Assembly (NCBI RefSeq): GCF_018476525.1
Contig: NZ_JAHCST010000007.1
Span: forward strand, 62,001-126,000
DNA from: Acrocarpospora catenulata
GTDB taxonomy: Bacteria > Actinomycetota > Actinomycetes > Streptosporangiales > Streptosporangiaceae
Reading direction: 5' to 3'
Length of the DNA: 64,000 nt
Below, piece by piece: positions 30,012 to 38,479 of the stretch. Both the position numbers and the translations under genes were made by a program. How positions within the stretch are numbered: the stretch's first letter is position 1; each line of letters starts with the position of its first letter. Under the pieces are notes generated by a model that worked only from the letters and a program-made list of their open reading frames with translations, did no database searches and had not been told where the DNA came from.

Positions 30012-32612
30012 TCACCTGGCTGTCGGCGTGTTACGGCCCGCCTTCCCGAGTAGTTCCAGCGCCCGGCCCAGGTCCGTGCGGCCACTCACGTCCAGCTTCC
30101 GGAAAACGCTGGTCAGGTGCATCTCGACGGTGCGCACCGCGATGCGCAGGGCGTGGGCGATCTCCCGGTTGGTGGCGCCGGCCGCCGCGAGTTCCGCGAC
30201 GCGCCGCTCGCCCGTGGTCAGCACCTCCTCGACGCCGCCGACTCCCTGGTTCATCCAGCCGCCCGCGGCGACCAGCCCCTCGCGCGCCTTCGCGGCCAGT
30301 GCGCGAAACCCGCACCGTACCGACAGATACACGGCCTGGCGGAAATGCCTGCGGGCGCCCTCGCGATCGTCCCTTCGCAGCAGCGCCTCGCCGAGCAGAG
30401 TTTCGGCCCGAACCCGATACCAGCGCGCCGAGGTGCCCGCCAGCGTCTCCGCCGACTCGGTGAGCAGCTCCACCCCAGCGCTTCCTTCGGTGATGACCCC
30501 CCTCGCCAGCAGCGCGAATCCCCGGCCGGAGGCGTCCCCCCAGTCCGCGGCGAGCCGCTCACCATGCTGGACGAACTCCTCCGCCTCCTTAGGCCGGCCC
30601 AGGTCGGCGAGCACACAGGCCGCTTCCAGCCACCACGGCATGAATTTCGGATTCCTGACGCCGGCCTCGGCCAGCAGCGTGCCGCAGGCGGTCAGCGACG
30701 ACAGCGCACCTTCGAGGTCACCTCGCGACGCCGCCAGGTGCGACCTGGTCATCAGCACCCATGGGTAGTCGGGGAAGGACTCCGCCGCGTCCAGCGCGGG
30801 CAGCCGCGCCAGCGCGGAAGCGGCCTCGTCGATGTCGCCGCGCTGGGCGAGCACCGCCGCCAGGGCCGCCCGTGACGCCGCGGCGCCTTTCGACCACGAC
30901 CGCTCATCCGCCAGCTCGACGGCACGGGTCGCGTCCGCCAGGGCCGCGTCGAGGTCGCCCGCATCGCCCAGGATCCGCGCCCGCGTGGACAAGGCCATCA
31001 TCCAGACCCAATCGTCGCCGTGCTCGGTGGCACGCGCGATTATCGGGTCCATGGCCTGAACCGCTTCCTCGACCTTGTCAGCGAGCGAGAGTACGCAGGC
31101 GGCAGGGCCCAAGGCCCAGATACCGTCCGCACCGCTGAGTGCCTGGCGGGCCAGCGCGACGCAAACCTCGGCCGAGGAACCGGACATCGCCCAGATCATC
31201 GATCGCATGGCGAGCGATTCGCGCTCGCCCGCGGCGGGCGCCTCCGGCATCCCCATCGCCAGCACGCGCTCGGAGATCACCTTGCCGGACCGGCGTCTGC
31301 CGCCGACCATCGACAGCGCCGACCAGACCATCGTCCGCAGCTCGGGATTGTCGGCGACCACGCCGTCGAGTTCCGGCAGGTTGTCGTTGGGATCGTCGTG
31401 CCCGATCAGCCGGGCGAAGTCGGCCTGCGCGTCGATGTCGGCGGGATCGGCCACCACCATCCGGCCCAGGTAGCGCGCCGCCGTCCCCAGTGACCCGTCC
31501 CGCTCGGCACTGCGCGCCGCCGCACGGAGCACGTCCCGCATCCAGGGTTCGGGAAGCCTGGGCAGCAGCACCAGCTGCGCGCCGACCTCCTCGACCGGCC
31601 GGCCGCTGTCGTTGAGCAGGCGGGCGGCCTGGCTCCGCCACCGGTCGAGCGTGCCGGTCGGCATGGCTTTCAGCACCCTGGTACGTACCTGATCGTCGTT
31701 CAGCTCCGTCAGGCCGGCGTCGATGATCCCCTCGTCGCGAAGGATGTCGATCGCGGCGGTCACCAGCGGCTCCGAGACCCCGCACAGCATGCCCGCCAGT
31801 TCCTCGTCGGCCTGCCCCAGCACGGCGAGGGCCTCCACGACCTTGCGTACGTACTCGGGCTGCCGGTCGAGCGTCGCCAGCAGATGCCCGGCGAAGAGTT
31901 CGGCGCCGAGCTCATGGGCCCTGAGCTCGCCCCGGGCATCGGCCGGTACGCCCTCCTCGCTCAGGCGTGCGAACAGCTGAACGAGAAGTGAGGGGTTGCC
32001 ACGGCAGACGCTGTGGCACACCCGGACGAACGGCTTCTCCGGTACGGCGTCCCACCACTGCCTGGCCAGCTCTCCCGCGTCCTCCCCGAGCAGTGCCCCG
32101 AGGTCGATGGTGCGGTGTCCGCGCGCGGCGACGCCGGGCACCGCCTGCCGCCAGTTCGTCAGGCCGGAGCGGTGCTGAGCGAGCAGGACGAGCAGCGGCA
32201 GATGGTGCCCGCGGTTCATCAGGAAGTCCAGCCAGGCCAGCGACTCTTCGTCACACCACTGCGTGTCGTCGAGCATGATGGCCACCGGTCCCGACGCGGT
32301 CGCCTTGGTGACCCGCCGGAGCAACCGGTGTGACAGCGGCACGGCGGTGCTCTCGGTTTGCAGCGGCGCCCCGCCGAACAGGCTTTCCGCGGCGTGCCAG
32401 GGCAGGCGGGCCCCGGCCGGCGAGCAGGCGCCGCGCAGAATCGTCACTCCCGCGCACCGGGCGTGCCGCTCCAGGGCGTCCAGCAGGGCGGTCTTGCCGG
32501 ACCCCGCGGGACCCCGCATCAGGATCATGCGCGCCGGCCCTTGTGGGGCCAGGTCCAATCCGGACACCAGCGCGCGGAACTCCGCTTCCCTGCCCACCAG
32601 CCTGGCGCTCAC
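30012..32612 (-). CDS. LAL-family LuxR transcriptional regulator coupled to the PTS operon
   Basis: The 866-residue LAL regulator has Walker A GPAGSGKTAL (about residues 34-43) and Walker B VAIMLDDTQWCDEE. A helical repeat middle and a C-terminal LuxR HTH (about 800-860, with NREIAHALRIAVRTVEMHL and FRKLDVSGRTDL) follow. The GTG start at 32612 overlaps the enzyme I stop as GTGA, so the gene is very probably translated with the sugar-PTS operon. I saw no TTA codon here, unlike the two other LAL genes. It may regulate the PTS, the PKS cluster, or both. Confidence 0.95.
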   Translation of the reverse strand: MSARLVGREAEFRALVSGLDLAPQGPARMILMRGPAGSGKTALLDALERHARCAGVTILRGACSPAGARLPWHAAESLFGGAPLQTESTAVPLSHRLLRRVTKATASGPVAIMLDDTQWCDEESLAWLDFLMNRGHHLPLLVLLAQHRSGLTNWRQAVPGVAARGHRTIDLGALLGEDAGELARQWWDAVPEKPFVRVCHSVCRGNPSLLVQLFARLSEEGVPADARGELRAHELGAELFAGHLLATLDRQPEYVRKVVEALAVLGQADEELAGMLCGVSEPLVTAAIDILRDEGIIDAGLTELNDDQVRTRVLKAMPTGTLDRWRSQAARLLNDSGRPVEEVGAQLVLLPRLPEPWMRDVLRAAARSAERDGSLGTAARYLGRMVVADPADIDAQADFARLIGHDDPNDNLPELDGVVADNPELRTMVWSALSMVGGRRRSGKVISERVLAMGMPEAPAAGERESLAMRSMIWAMSGSSAEVCVALARQALSGADGIWALGPAACVLSLADKVEEAVQAMDPIIARATEHGDDWVWMMALSTRARILGDAGDLDAALADATRAVELADERSWSKGAAASRAALAAVLAQRGDIDEAASALARLPALDAAESFPDYPWVLMTRSHLAASRGDLEGALSSLTACGTLLAEAGVRNPKFMPWWLEAACVLADLGRPKEAEEFVQHGERLAADWGDASGRGFALLARGVITEGSAGVELLTESAETLAGTSARWYRVRAETLLGEALLRRDDREGARRHFRQAVYLSVRCGFRALAAKAREGLVAAGGWMNQGVGGVEEVLTTGERRVAELAAAGATNREIAHALRIAVRTVEMHLTSVFRKLDVSGRTDLGRALELLGKAGRNTPTAR

Positions 32613-34282
32613 CAGGCCTCCCGCACTGCCCTTCGTGCTCCGTCGGGGTCACGGGCCGCCAGTGCGAGTTCGGCGTTGTGCCGGCACTGGGCGATGGAGT
32701 GACGGGCGAGAGCATCCCGTACAGCGGGCACGCTACGGGCCGACATGGACAGGCTCGTGACGCCGAGCCCCACCAGGACGGTGGCCAGCAGCGGGTCGGC
32801 GGCGGCCTCGCCGCAGACTCCCACCGGCTTGCCCACGGCACGCCCCGCCTCGGCGCACTCCGCGATCAGGTGGAGGAGCGCCGGCTGCCAGGGGTCGAGC
32901 AGGTCGGCGAGGTCGCCGTGCTGGCGGTCCGCGGCGAAGGTGTACTGGCTGAGATCGTTGGTGCCGATGCTCAGAAAGTCCACCTCGTCGAGGAGACGAC
33001 GGGCGTGCAGAGCCGCGGCCGGAACCTCCACCATGGCGCCGACGTGCGCGATTCCCCGGGAACGGGCCGCTCGCGCGAAGTCGGCCGCCTCCCCTGGCGT
33101 AGTGACCATGGGCGCCATCACCCACGGCGAGGTGTCACTCGCGCGGGCGGCCTCGGCGATGGCGTCGAGCTGGGCGTCGAGCACGTCCGGCTGGCGGCGT
33201 GACACACGCAGCCCCCGGACGCCCAGCGCGGGGTTGATCTCGTCGGCCAGACCCAGGAAGGGCAGCGGCTTGTCCGTGCCGGCGTCCAGGGTGCGGATGA
33301 CGACCTGCCCGCCGGGGAAGGCCCGCAGGACCGCCTCGTACGCGCTGGTCTGCTCCTCATGGGTGGGAGCCGTGCGACGGTCGAGGAAGAGGAACTCGCT
33401 GCGGAAGAGACCGACGCCCTCCGCGTCCACCCCGGCCTGGAGATCCGCCACGGATCCGATGTTCAGCAGCAACTTGACCGGATGCCCGTCGGCGGTCCGG
33501 CCCGGCCCGCTCGCCTTGCCCAGCCGGTCGCGCTCGGCGAGCGCGCGCCGCTGGATCTCAGCGGCCGCCTCCTCACCGATGCCGGTGCCGACCTCGCCGG
33601 TGTCGCCGTCGACGGACACCCACGTCCCGTCGGCGATGCCGGTCGCGCCATGGCACGCCACCACCGCGGGCAGCCCGAGGGCCCGCGCGAGGATGGCGGT
33701 GTGGCTGGTCGGCCCGCCCTTCTCGGTGACCAGGGCGAGCACCGTGTCGGGGTCGAGGTTCACGGTGTCGGCGGGCGCGAGATCCTCGGCCGTCAGGATG
33801 AACGGGTAGCCCGGCGAAGGGACGCCCGGCATCGGCAGGCCGAGAACGGCCGCGACGGCGCGGTTCCTGATGTCGTCGAGATCGCTCGCGCGTTCCGCGA
33901 AGTAGCCGCCCGCCGACAGCAGCATCTGGCGGCTCTGGGCGCACGCGGTGTCGATCGCGTGCGCGGCGTCCATCCCCGCTCTGACGTGCTCGTCGACCGA
34001 CTCGCGCAGCATGGGGTCACCCGCGATCGCGGCCTGTGCCTCCAGGATGTCGCGTGCGGCCGGATCGGCCGCTTTTTCTGCCCGTAGGGCCAGCTCGTCC
34101 GCGACCTCCTCCAGCCCCCGCACGGCCCGGGCGATCTCCGCGACCGTGTCCGTGACCGGGACGGGGTTCGGCAGCAGCGGGGGGCCCGCCATCCGGTACA
34201 CCCGGCCCGCGGCGCGGCCGGGGCTGATGCCCAGGCCGCGCAGCGTCTCGGCGCCCGGCACGGCCGCCACCGGCTCAGGCAT
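32609..34282 (-). CDS. ptsI: PTS enzyme I (phosphoenolpyruvate-protein phosphotransferase)
   Basis: The 557-residue cytoplasmic enzyme passes phosphate from PEP to HPr. The phospho-His is His194 in GGPTSHTAILAR. The PEP-binding barrel has LLNIGSVADL, GVGLFRSEFLF, and the C-terminal SIGTNDLSQYTFAADR and GVCGEAA segments. I chose ATG 34282, which overlaps HPr by 8 bp and gives standard length. The longer in-frame extension reads through HPr coding sequence and is low complexity. Confidence 0.97.
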   Translation of the reverse strand: MPEPVAAVPGAETLRGLGISPGRAAGRVYRMAGPPLLPNPVPVTDTVAEIARAVRGLEEVADELALRAEKAADPAARDILEAQAAIAGDPMLRESVDEHVRAGMDAAHAIDTACAQSRQMLLSAGGYFAERASDLDDIRNRAVAAVLGLPMPGVPSPGYPFILTAEDLAPADTVNLDPDTVLALVTEKGGPTSHTAILARALGLPAVVACHGATGIADGTWVSVDGDTGEVGTGIGEEAAAEIQRRALAERDRLGKASGPGRTADGHPVKLLLNIGSVADLQAGVDAEGVGLFRSEFLFLDRRTAPTHEEQTSAYEAVLRAFPGGQVVIRTLDAGTDKPLPFLGLADEINPALGVRGLRVSRRQPDVLDAQLDAIAEAARASDTSPWVMAPMVTTPGEAADFARAARSRGIAHVGAMVEVPAAALHARRLLDEVDFLSIGTNDLSQYTFAADRQHGDLADLLDPWQPALLHLIAECAEAGRAVGKPVGVCGEAAADPLLATVLVGLGVTSLSMSARSVPAVRDALARHSIAQCRHNAELALAARDPDGARRAVREAW

Positions 34283-34559
34283 CCGGCACCGCCTCGGCGT
34301 CCAGGTCCTGGGCGAGCAGCTCGGCGAGGGACGCCAGCACCTCGTCCGCGCCCGGCCCTTCCGCGGCCAGGGTGACCTCGGTGCCGTGCCCGGCGCCGAG
34401 TGACAGTACGGCCAGCATGCTGTTGGCGGGGACCGGCTTGCCGTCACCGACCCGAATGCGCACGGCCATCCCCTGGCGCGCCACCGCCTCCACGAAGATC
34501 TTGGCGGGGCGTGCGTGCAGACCGGACCGCGAGGCGACGGCCACTGTCCTTTCCGGCAT
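34275..34559 (-). CDS. ptsH: PTS phosphocarrier protein HPr
   Basis: The 94-residue protein has the active His15 in RSGLHARPA and a Ser47 context (VPANSMLAVLSLG) similar to the regulatory Ser46 of Gram-positive HPr. It lies between the zinc dehydrogenase (13 bp upstream) and enzyme I (8-bp overlap). Having ptsH and ptsI inside a sugar operon suggests a self-sufficient PTS. Confidence 0.97.
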   Translation of the reverse strand: MPERTVAVASRSGLHARPAKIFVEAVARQGMAVRIRVGDGKPVPANSMLAVLSLGAGHGTEVTLAAEGPGADEVLASLAELLAQDLDAEAVPDA

Positions 34560-34572
34560 CTGCGGGCTCCTT

Positions 34573-35613
34573 TCAGGGTTCGATGGTCACCTTGATCGCG
34601 GCGCCACGGCTCACGATGTCGATGGCGTCCAGGACCTCCGCGAGGGGAAGGTGATGTGTGATCAGGTCGGACACCTGCACCGCGCCCTCGGCGATGAGCT
34701 GGAGCGCGCGCGCGTTGTGTGCCGGGCTGGAGCCGTTGGCGCCGACGATCGTCAGCTCCCGGTAGTGCACCAGGTTGGAGTCGACCGAGATGATCGGGTC
34801 GTCCTTGGGCAGGCCGCCGAAGAAGCTGATGCGCCCCTGGCGTGCGGTCATCTGCAGCGCCTGCTGCTGGGCGGCTCCGGAGGCGGCGGCGGTGATGACG
34901 ACGTCCGCTCCCCTGCCTCCGGTGAGCTTCAGTACCTCGTCCACGACGTCCGTCTCACCGGCGCAGATCGTGGCGTCCGGCCGTACCAGATCGGCCGCCA
35001 TCGCGAGCCGTTCGGCGTTGAGATCGGCGAGGAACACCCGGCCCGCGCCGCGGGAGCGGGCCAGCCGTACGTGCAGGCAGCCGATGGGGCCCGCCCCCAT
35101 GACGACCACGTCGTCGCCCTCGCCGACCCGGGCCAGCTCCTGGCCGTTCAGCACGCAGGCGAGCGGCTCGGCCACCGAGGCCTCGGCGAAGCCGAGCTGG
35201 TCGGGGATGCGGTTGAGACCTCCCACGGCGAGCACCTTAGCCGGAACGATCATGTACTGGGCGAAACCGCCGTCGTAGTGGTAGCCCATCGACTCCTGGT
35301 TCGGGCACACCGTCATGTGGCCGCGGCGGCACTCCTCGCACCGGCCGCACGGGATCGCGGCGATCACCTGCACCCGGTCGCCCGGTGCCCACCCGGCCAC
35401 GCCGTCGCCGACGCCGACGATCTCGCCGGCGATCTCGTGGCCCATGACCCTGGGCGGCCTGATGTGGTGGTGGCCGTGCTTGTAGATCTTGACGTCCGTG
35501 CCGCAGGTCGAGCAGTTGCGGACACGGATCTTCACCTCACCGGCGCCCTCGACGGGCTCCGCAACGTCCTCGATGCGGATGTCGCCGGGAGCGTGGAAAC
35601 GGGCGACCTTCAC
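34573..35613 (-). CDS. Zinc-dependent medium-chain dehydrogenase, probable polyol-phosphate dehydrogenase
   Basis: The 346-residue MDR-family enzyme has catalytic zinc ligands in NCSTCGTD and MGHEIAGEIVG. Four structural-zinc Cys lie in CGRCEECRRGHMTVC, and the NAD site is VMGAGPIGCLHVRLA. The family includes sorbitol, galactitol-1-phosphate and threonine dehydrogenases. Placed between EIIA and HPr of a mannitol-type PTS, it most likely oxidises the polyol phosphate made by the transporter. The start is GTG 35613, sharing one base with the EIIA stop. The exact substrate and which carbon is oxidised are not visible. Confidence 0.88.
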   Translation of the reverse strand: MKVARFHAPGDIRIEDVAEPVEGAGEVKIRVRNCSTCGTDVKIYKHGHHHIRPPRVMGHEIAGEIVGVGDGVAGWAPGDRVQVIAAIPCGRCEECRRGHMTVCPNQESMGYHYDGGFAQYMIVPAKVLAVGGLNRIPDQLGFAEASVAEPLACVLNGQELARVGEGDDVVVMGAGPIGCLHVRLARSRGAGRVFLADLNAERLAMAADLVRPDATICAGETDVVDEVLKLTGGRGADVVITAAASGAAQQQALQMTARQGRISFFGGLPKDDPIISVDSNLVHYRELTIVGANGSSPAHNARALQLIAEGAVQVSDLITHHLPLAEVLDAIDIVSRGAAIKVTIEP

Positions 35614-36077
35614 TAGGAAGCTTCCTCTCTTGAGGGTTGAAGCAGGTCGACGACCTCGGAGATCTCCGTCGCGTCCCGCAGGGCGCGGGCGCTGTCCGGA
35701 TCGAGCAGGATCTGGGCGAGCTCTGCCAGCAGCCGCACGTGGCCGTCACCCCGCGCCGCGATGCCGACGCAGACGGTGACCTGCTCGCCGTTCCAGTCGA
35801 CGCCGTCGGGGAAGCGCAGCACGCAGATCGCGTCATGGTGGACGGCGTCCTTGGCCGCGAGGGTGCCGTGCGGGATGGCCACACCCTCACCGACGTACGT
35901 GGAGATCGAGCGCTCTCGCTCGAGCATGGCGCCGATGTAGCTCTCGTCCACGGCGCCCACGTCGACGAGGGCCTGTCCGCACTGGCGGATCGCGTCATCG
36001 CGGCTGTCCGCGACGGCGGTGAGGCGGACGGCCCGCGGATCGAGCGGGAGCGGGGCCGTGTCGGGCAGGTCAGCCAT
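35613..36077 (-). CDS. PTS EIIA component, mannitol/fructose type
   Basis: The 154-residue cytoplasmic domain has the phospho-His at His70 in GEGVAIPHGTL, the EIIA-2 (mannitol/fructose) signature. It receives phosphate from HPr and passes it to EIIB. ATG 36077 overlaps the EIIB end by 8 bp. In many bacteria this domain is fused to EIIC-EIIB in one mannitol permease; here the three are separate genes. Confidence 0.93.
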   Translation of the reverse strand: MADLPDTAPLPLDPRAVRLTAVADSRDDAIRQCGQALVDVGAVDESYIGAMLERERSISTYVGEGVAIPHGTLAAKDAVHHDAICVLRFPDGVDWNGEQVTVCVGIAARGDGHVRLLAELAQILLDPDSARALRDATEISEVVDLLQPSREEAS

Positions 36078-36378
36078 CGATGGTGCCGCCGTTCTTGAGC
36101 GTGGTGACCAGCCTGGTCACCGCCGGGTCACCGATGAAGATCTGGAACGGTACGAGCACCACCCCCGGAGCGCTCGCCCGGGCCCGGTCCGCCAGCCCGA
36201 CGTGACTGACGATCACGTCGGCGTCCTGCGGGATCGAGTTCACCGGGGTGTGCACCACCTCGACCGGTGTGCCTTTGAGCTGCTTGCGGAGTTGGCTGGC
36301 CAGCATCACGCTGCTGCCCATCCCCGCGTCACAGGCCACGACGAGCTTGCGGACATCTTTGCTGTCGATGCTGGCCAT
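36070..36378 (-). CDS. PTS EIIB component, mannitol type
   Basis: The 102-residue protein has the phospho-Cys at Cys16 in VVACDAGMGSSVML, the mannitol-type EIIB loop. I chose ATG 36378, 4 bp after the EIIC stop, with AGGAGG inside the EIIC tail as ribosome site. A longer in-frame start at 36522 would overlap EIIC coding sequence and is rejected. It transfers phosphate from EIIA to the substrate bound by EIIC. Confidence 0.93.
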   Translation of the reverse strand: MASIDSKDVRKLVVACDAGMGSSVMLASQLRKQLKGTPVEVVHTPVNSIPQDADVIVSHVGLADRARASAPGVVLVPFQIFIGDPAVTRLVTTLKNGGTIDG

Positions 36379-36382
36379 CGCC

Positions 36383-37477
36383 TTACGCCTCCTGCGCTGC
36401 GGTCTCGGTGCTGGGCGTCTCCTCGTCCTTGGCGCCCCGGCCGAAGCCCAGCAGCGCCGAAGCGACGATGAACGACACCCCGGTCGCGACGATGATCCCC
36501 AGGATGACGCCGAACCAGCCACCCTTCGGGGTCACCGCCAGGTAGGCGAAGATACTGCCCGGCGACGGCGTGGCGACCAGACCGGCACCGGTGACCAGGA
36601 AGGTCAGGATGCCCGAGGCGCCACCGGCGATCACGGCCAGGATCAGACGCGGCTTCATCAGCACGTACGGGAAGTAGATCTCGTGGATACCGCCCAGGAA
36701 GTGGATGATCATCGCGGGCGGGGTGCTCGGACGCAGCGAGCGCGGGCCGAACAGCATGTAGGCGATCAGCAGGCCCAGGCCGGGGCCGGGGTTGGACTCC
36801 AGCATGAACAGGACCGACTGGCCGTGCTTGACCGCCTCGGCCACACCCAGCGGGCCGAGCACGCCGTGGTTGATCGCGTTGTTGAGGAACAGCACCTTGG
36901 CCGGCTCGATCAGCACCGAGGCCAGCGGCAGCAGGCTGTGGCTGACCAGGTATTCCACCGCTTCGCCCGCGGCGTCGGTGATGACCTTGACGACCGGGCC
37001 GATGCCCCAGACGCCGACGATGGCCATGCCACCGCCGATGATGCCGGCGGTGAAGTTGTCCACCAGCATTTCGAAGCCGGCGCGGGTACGCTGCTGGGTG
37101 AACTTGTCCACCAGCTTGATCACGTACGCGGCGAGCGGGCCGATGATCATGGCGCCGAGGAACATCGGGATGTCCACGCCGACGACCACACCCATGGTGG
37201 CCACGGCGCCGACGACGGCGCCGCGCTGGCCGTGGACCATCCGCCCACCGGTGTAGCCGATCAGGACGGGGAGCAGAACGGTGATGATCGGGCCCACGAG
37301 GGCGGCGAGCGTCTCGTTGGGCAGCCAGCCGGTGGGGATGAACAGAGCGGTGATCAGACCCCAGGCGATGAAGGCGCCGATGTTCGGCATGATCATGCCG
37401 GCGAGGTGACCGCCGAAGCGCTGGATGGTGGCCCGGATTCCGGTTCCCTGAACCGTTGGGGTATATGGGGTGGCCAA
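36383..37477 (-). CDS. PTS EIIC membrane permease, mannitol family
   Basis: The 364-residue integral membrane protein has several hydrophobic segments (about residues 28-360). Characteristic mannitol-permease stretches include MIMPNIGAFIAWGLITALF, LIGYTGGRMVHG, LFLNNAINHGVLGPLG, ESNPGPGLGLLIAY and HFLGGIHEIYFPYVL (the GGIHEIYFPYV signature). It translocates and phosphorylates the sugar alcohol with EIIB. ATG 37477 lies 60 bp after the kinase stop. Confidence 0.95.
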   Translation of the reverse strand: MATPYTPTVQGTGIRATIQRFGGHLAGMIMPNIGAFIAWGLITALFIPTGWLPNETLAALVGPIITVLLPVLIGYTGGRMVHGQRGAVVGAVATMGVVVGVDIPMFLGAMIIGPLAAYVIKLVDKFTQQRTRAGFEMLVDNFTAGIIGGGMAIVGVWGIGPVVKVITDAAGEAVEYLVSHSLLPLASVLIEPAKVLFLNNAINHGVLGPLGVAEAVKHGQSVLFMLESNPGPGLGLLIAYMLFGPRSLRPSTPPAMIIHFLGGIHEIYFPYVLMKPRLILAVIAGGASGILTFLVTGAGLVATPSPGSIFAYLAVTPKGGWFGVILGIIVATGVSFIVASALLGFGRGAKDEETPSTETAAQEA

Positions 37478-37537
37478 CTGATGTACTCCTTCGGGGTGGG
37501 CGGCCTCACCGGCCGCCTAGTGGGGGGAGAGTGCCGC

Positions 37538-38479
37538 TCATCCCCCGGGCATGAGCGGCATAGCCGGATCGGCGGTGCAGATCCGGACAGCTGTGCGATC
37601 GATGTCGGCCGGGCTCGGCATGCGGCTGCCCGGCAGTCCCACGGCGGCGCTCGCCCACGCGAGGCCCTCGGCCAGCGCCGATTCGCCGCGTGCGCCCGCC
37701 GCCAGGAATCCCGCGAGCATGGCGTCGCCGGCGCCGACGCTGCTGCGCGGCTCCTCGACGGGGCACTGGCCGTACCAGACCTGGTCGCCCTCGATTAGGA
37801 GCGCTCCATCGGCGCCGAGGCTGGTCAGCACCGAGCGTGCGCCCATCGCCCGAAGCTTGCCCGCGGCGTCGATGACGTCGCCGAGGCAGGTGATCGGTGT
37901 GCCGGTGGCCTCCGCGAGTTCCTCGCGGTTGGGCTTGATCAGCGTGGGGCCCGCCGCCAGCGCGGAGACCAGGGCCGGGCCGCTCGAGTCGACCGCGACC
38001 TGGATGCCGGCGCTGCCGAACCTCTCGCACAGAACGGCGTACACCTCGGTCGGCACACCGGGCGGCAGACTGCCCGAGGCGACGACCCAGTCGGCCGATC
38101 CGGCGGCGTCGAGGACGGCGCTCGCCAGCGTGTCGAGCTCGGCCGCCGTGAGGGGGGTGCCAGGCTCATTGATCTTGGTGACGGTTCCGTCGGGTTCCGC
38201 CAGGGTGACGTTGGAACGGGTCGCCCCCGCCACCGGAACGGAGATCATGTCGATCCCCTCGGCGGCGAGCAGGGCCACGAGCTGCTGCCCTTCGGCCCCG
38301 CCGAACGGGATGACCGCGCGCGACCGCACCCGGTTGGCCAGCAGCGCGCGCGACACGTTGACCCCCTTGCCGCCGGGGTCGAGGTGAGCGGCCGCCGCCC
38401 GGTGGACGGCTCCCCGAGTCAGTGAGCCGACCTCGATGGTGCGGTCCAAACTTGGGTTCAGCGTCAGCGTGAGGATCAT
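37538..38479 (-). CDS. fruK: PfkB-family hexose-phosphate kinase, 1-phosphofructokinase-like
   Basis: The 313-residue PfkB-fold kinase starts LTLTLNPSLDRTIEV. It has the sugar-binding GGKGVNVSRAL (about residues 36-46) and C-terminal SSVGAGDAMLAGFL with the catalytic Asp. FruK converts fructose-1-phosphate to fructose-1,6-bisphosphate; LacC-type tagatose-6-phosphate kinases share the fold and are the main alternative. It overlaps the DeoR gene by 4 bp. Confidence 0.88.
   Translation of the reverse strand: MILTLTLNPSLDRTIEVGSLTRGAVHRAAAAHLDPGGKGVNVSRALLANRVRSRAVIPFGGAEGQQLVALLAAEGIDMISVPVAGATRSNVTLAEPDGTVTKINEPGTPLTAAELDTLASAVLDAAGSADWVVASGSLPPGVPTEVYAVLCERFGSAGIQVAVDSSGPALVSALAAGPTLIKPNREELAEATGTPITCLGDVIDAAGKLRAMGARSVLTSLGADGALLIEGDQVWYGQCPVEEPRSSVGAGDAMLAGFLAAGARGESALAEGLAWASAAVGLPGSRMPSPADIDRTAVRICTADPAMPLMPGG

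Noticed and set aside
32609-34447. Longer enzyme I start at 34447
   Set aside because: The extension reads HPr coding sequence in another frame. ATG 34282 gives the standard length.
36070-36522. Longer EIIB start at 36522
   Set aside because: The extra 48 residues lie inside EIIC coding sequence and are Arg/Ser-rich shadow. ATG 36378 with an AGGAGG site gives the normal domain.
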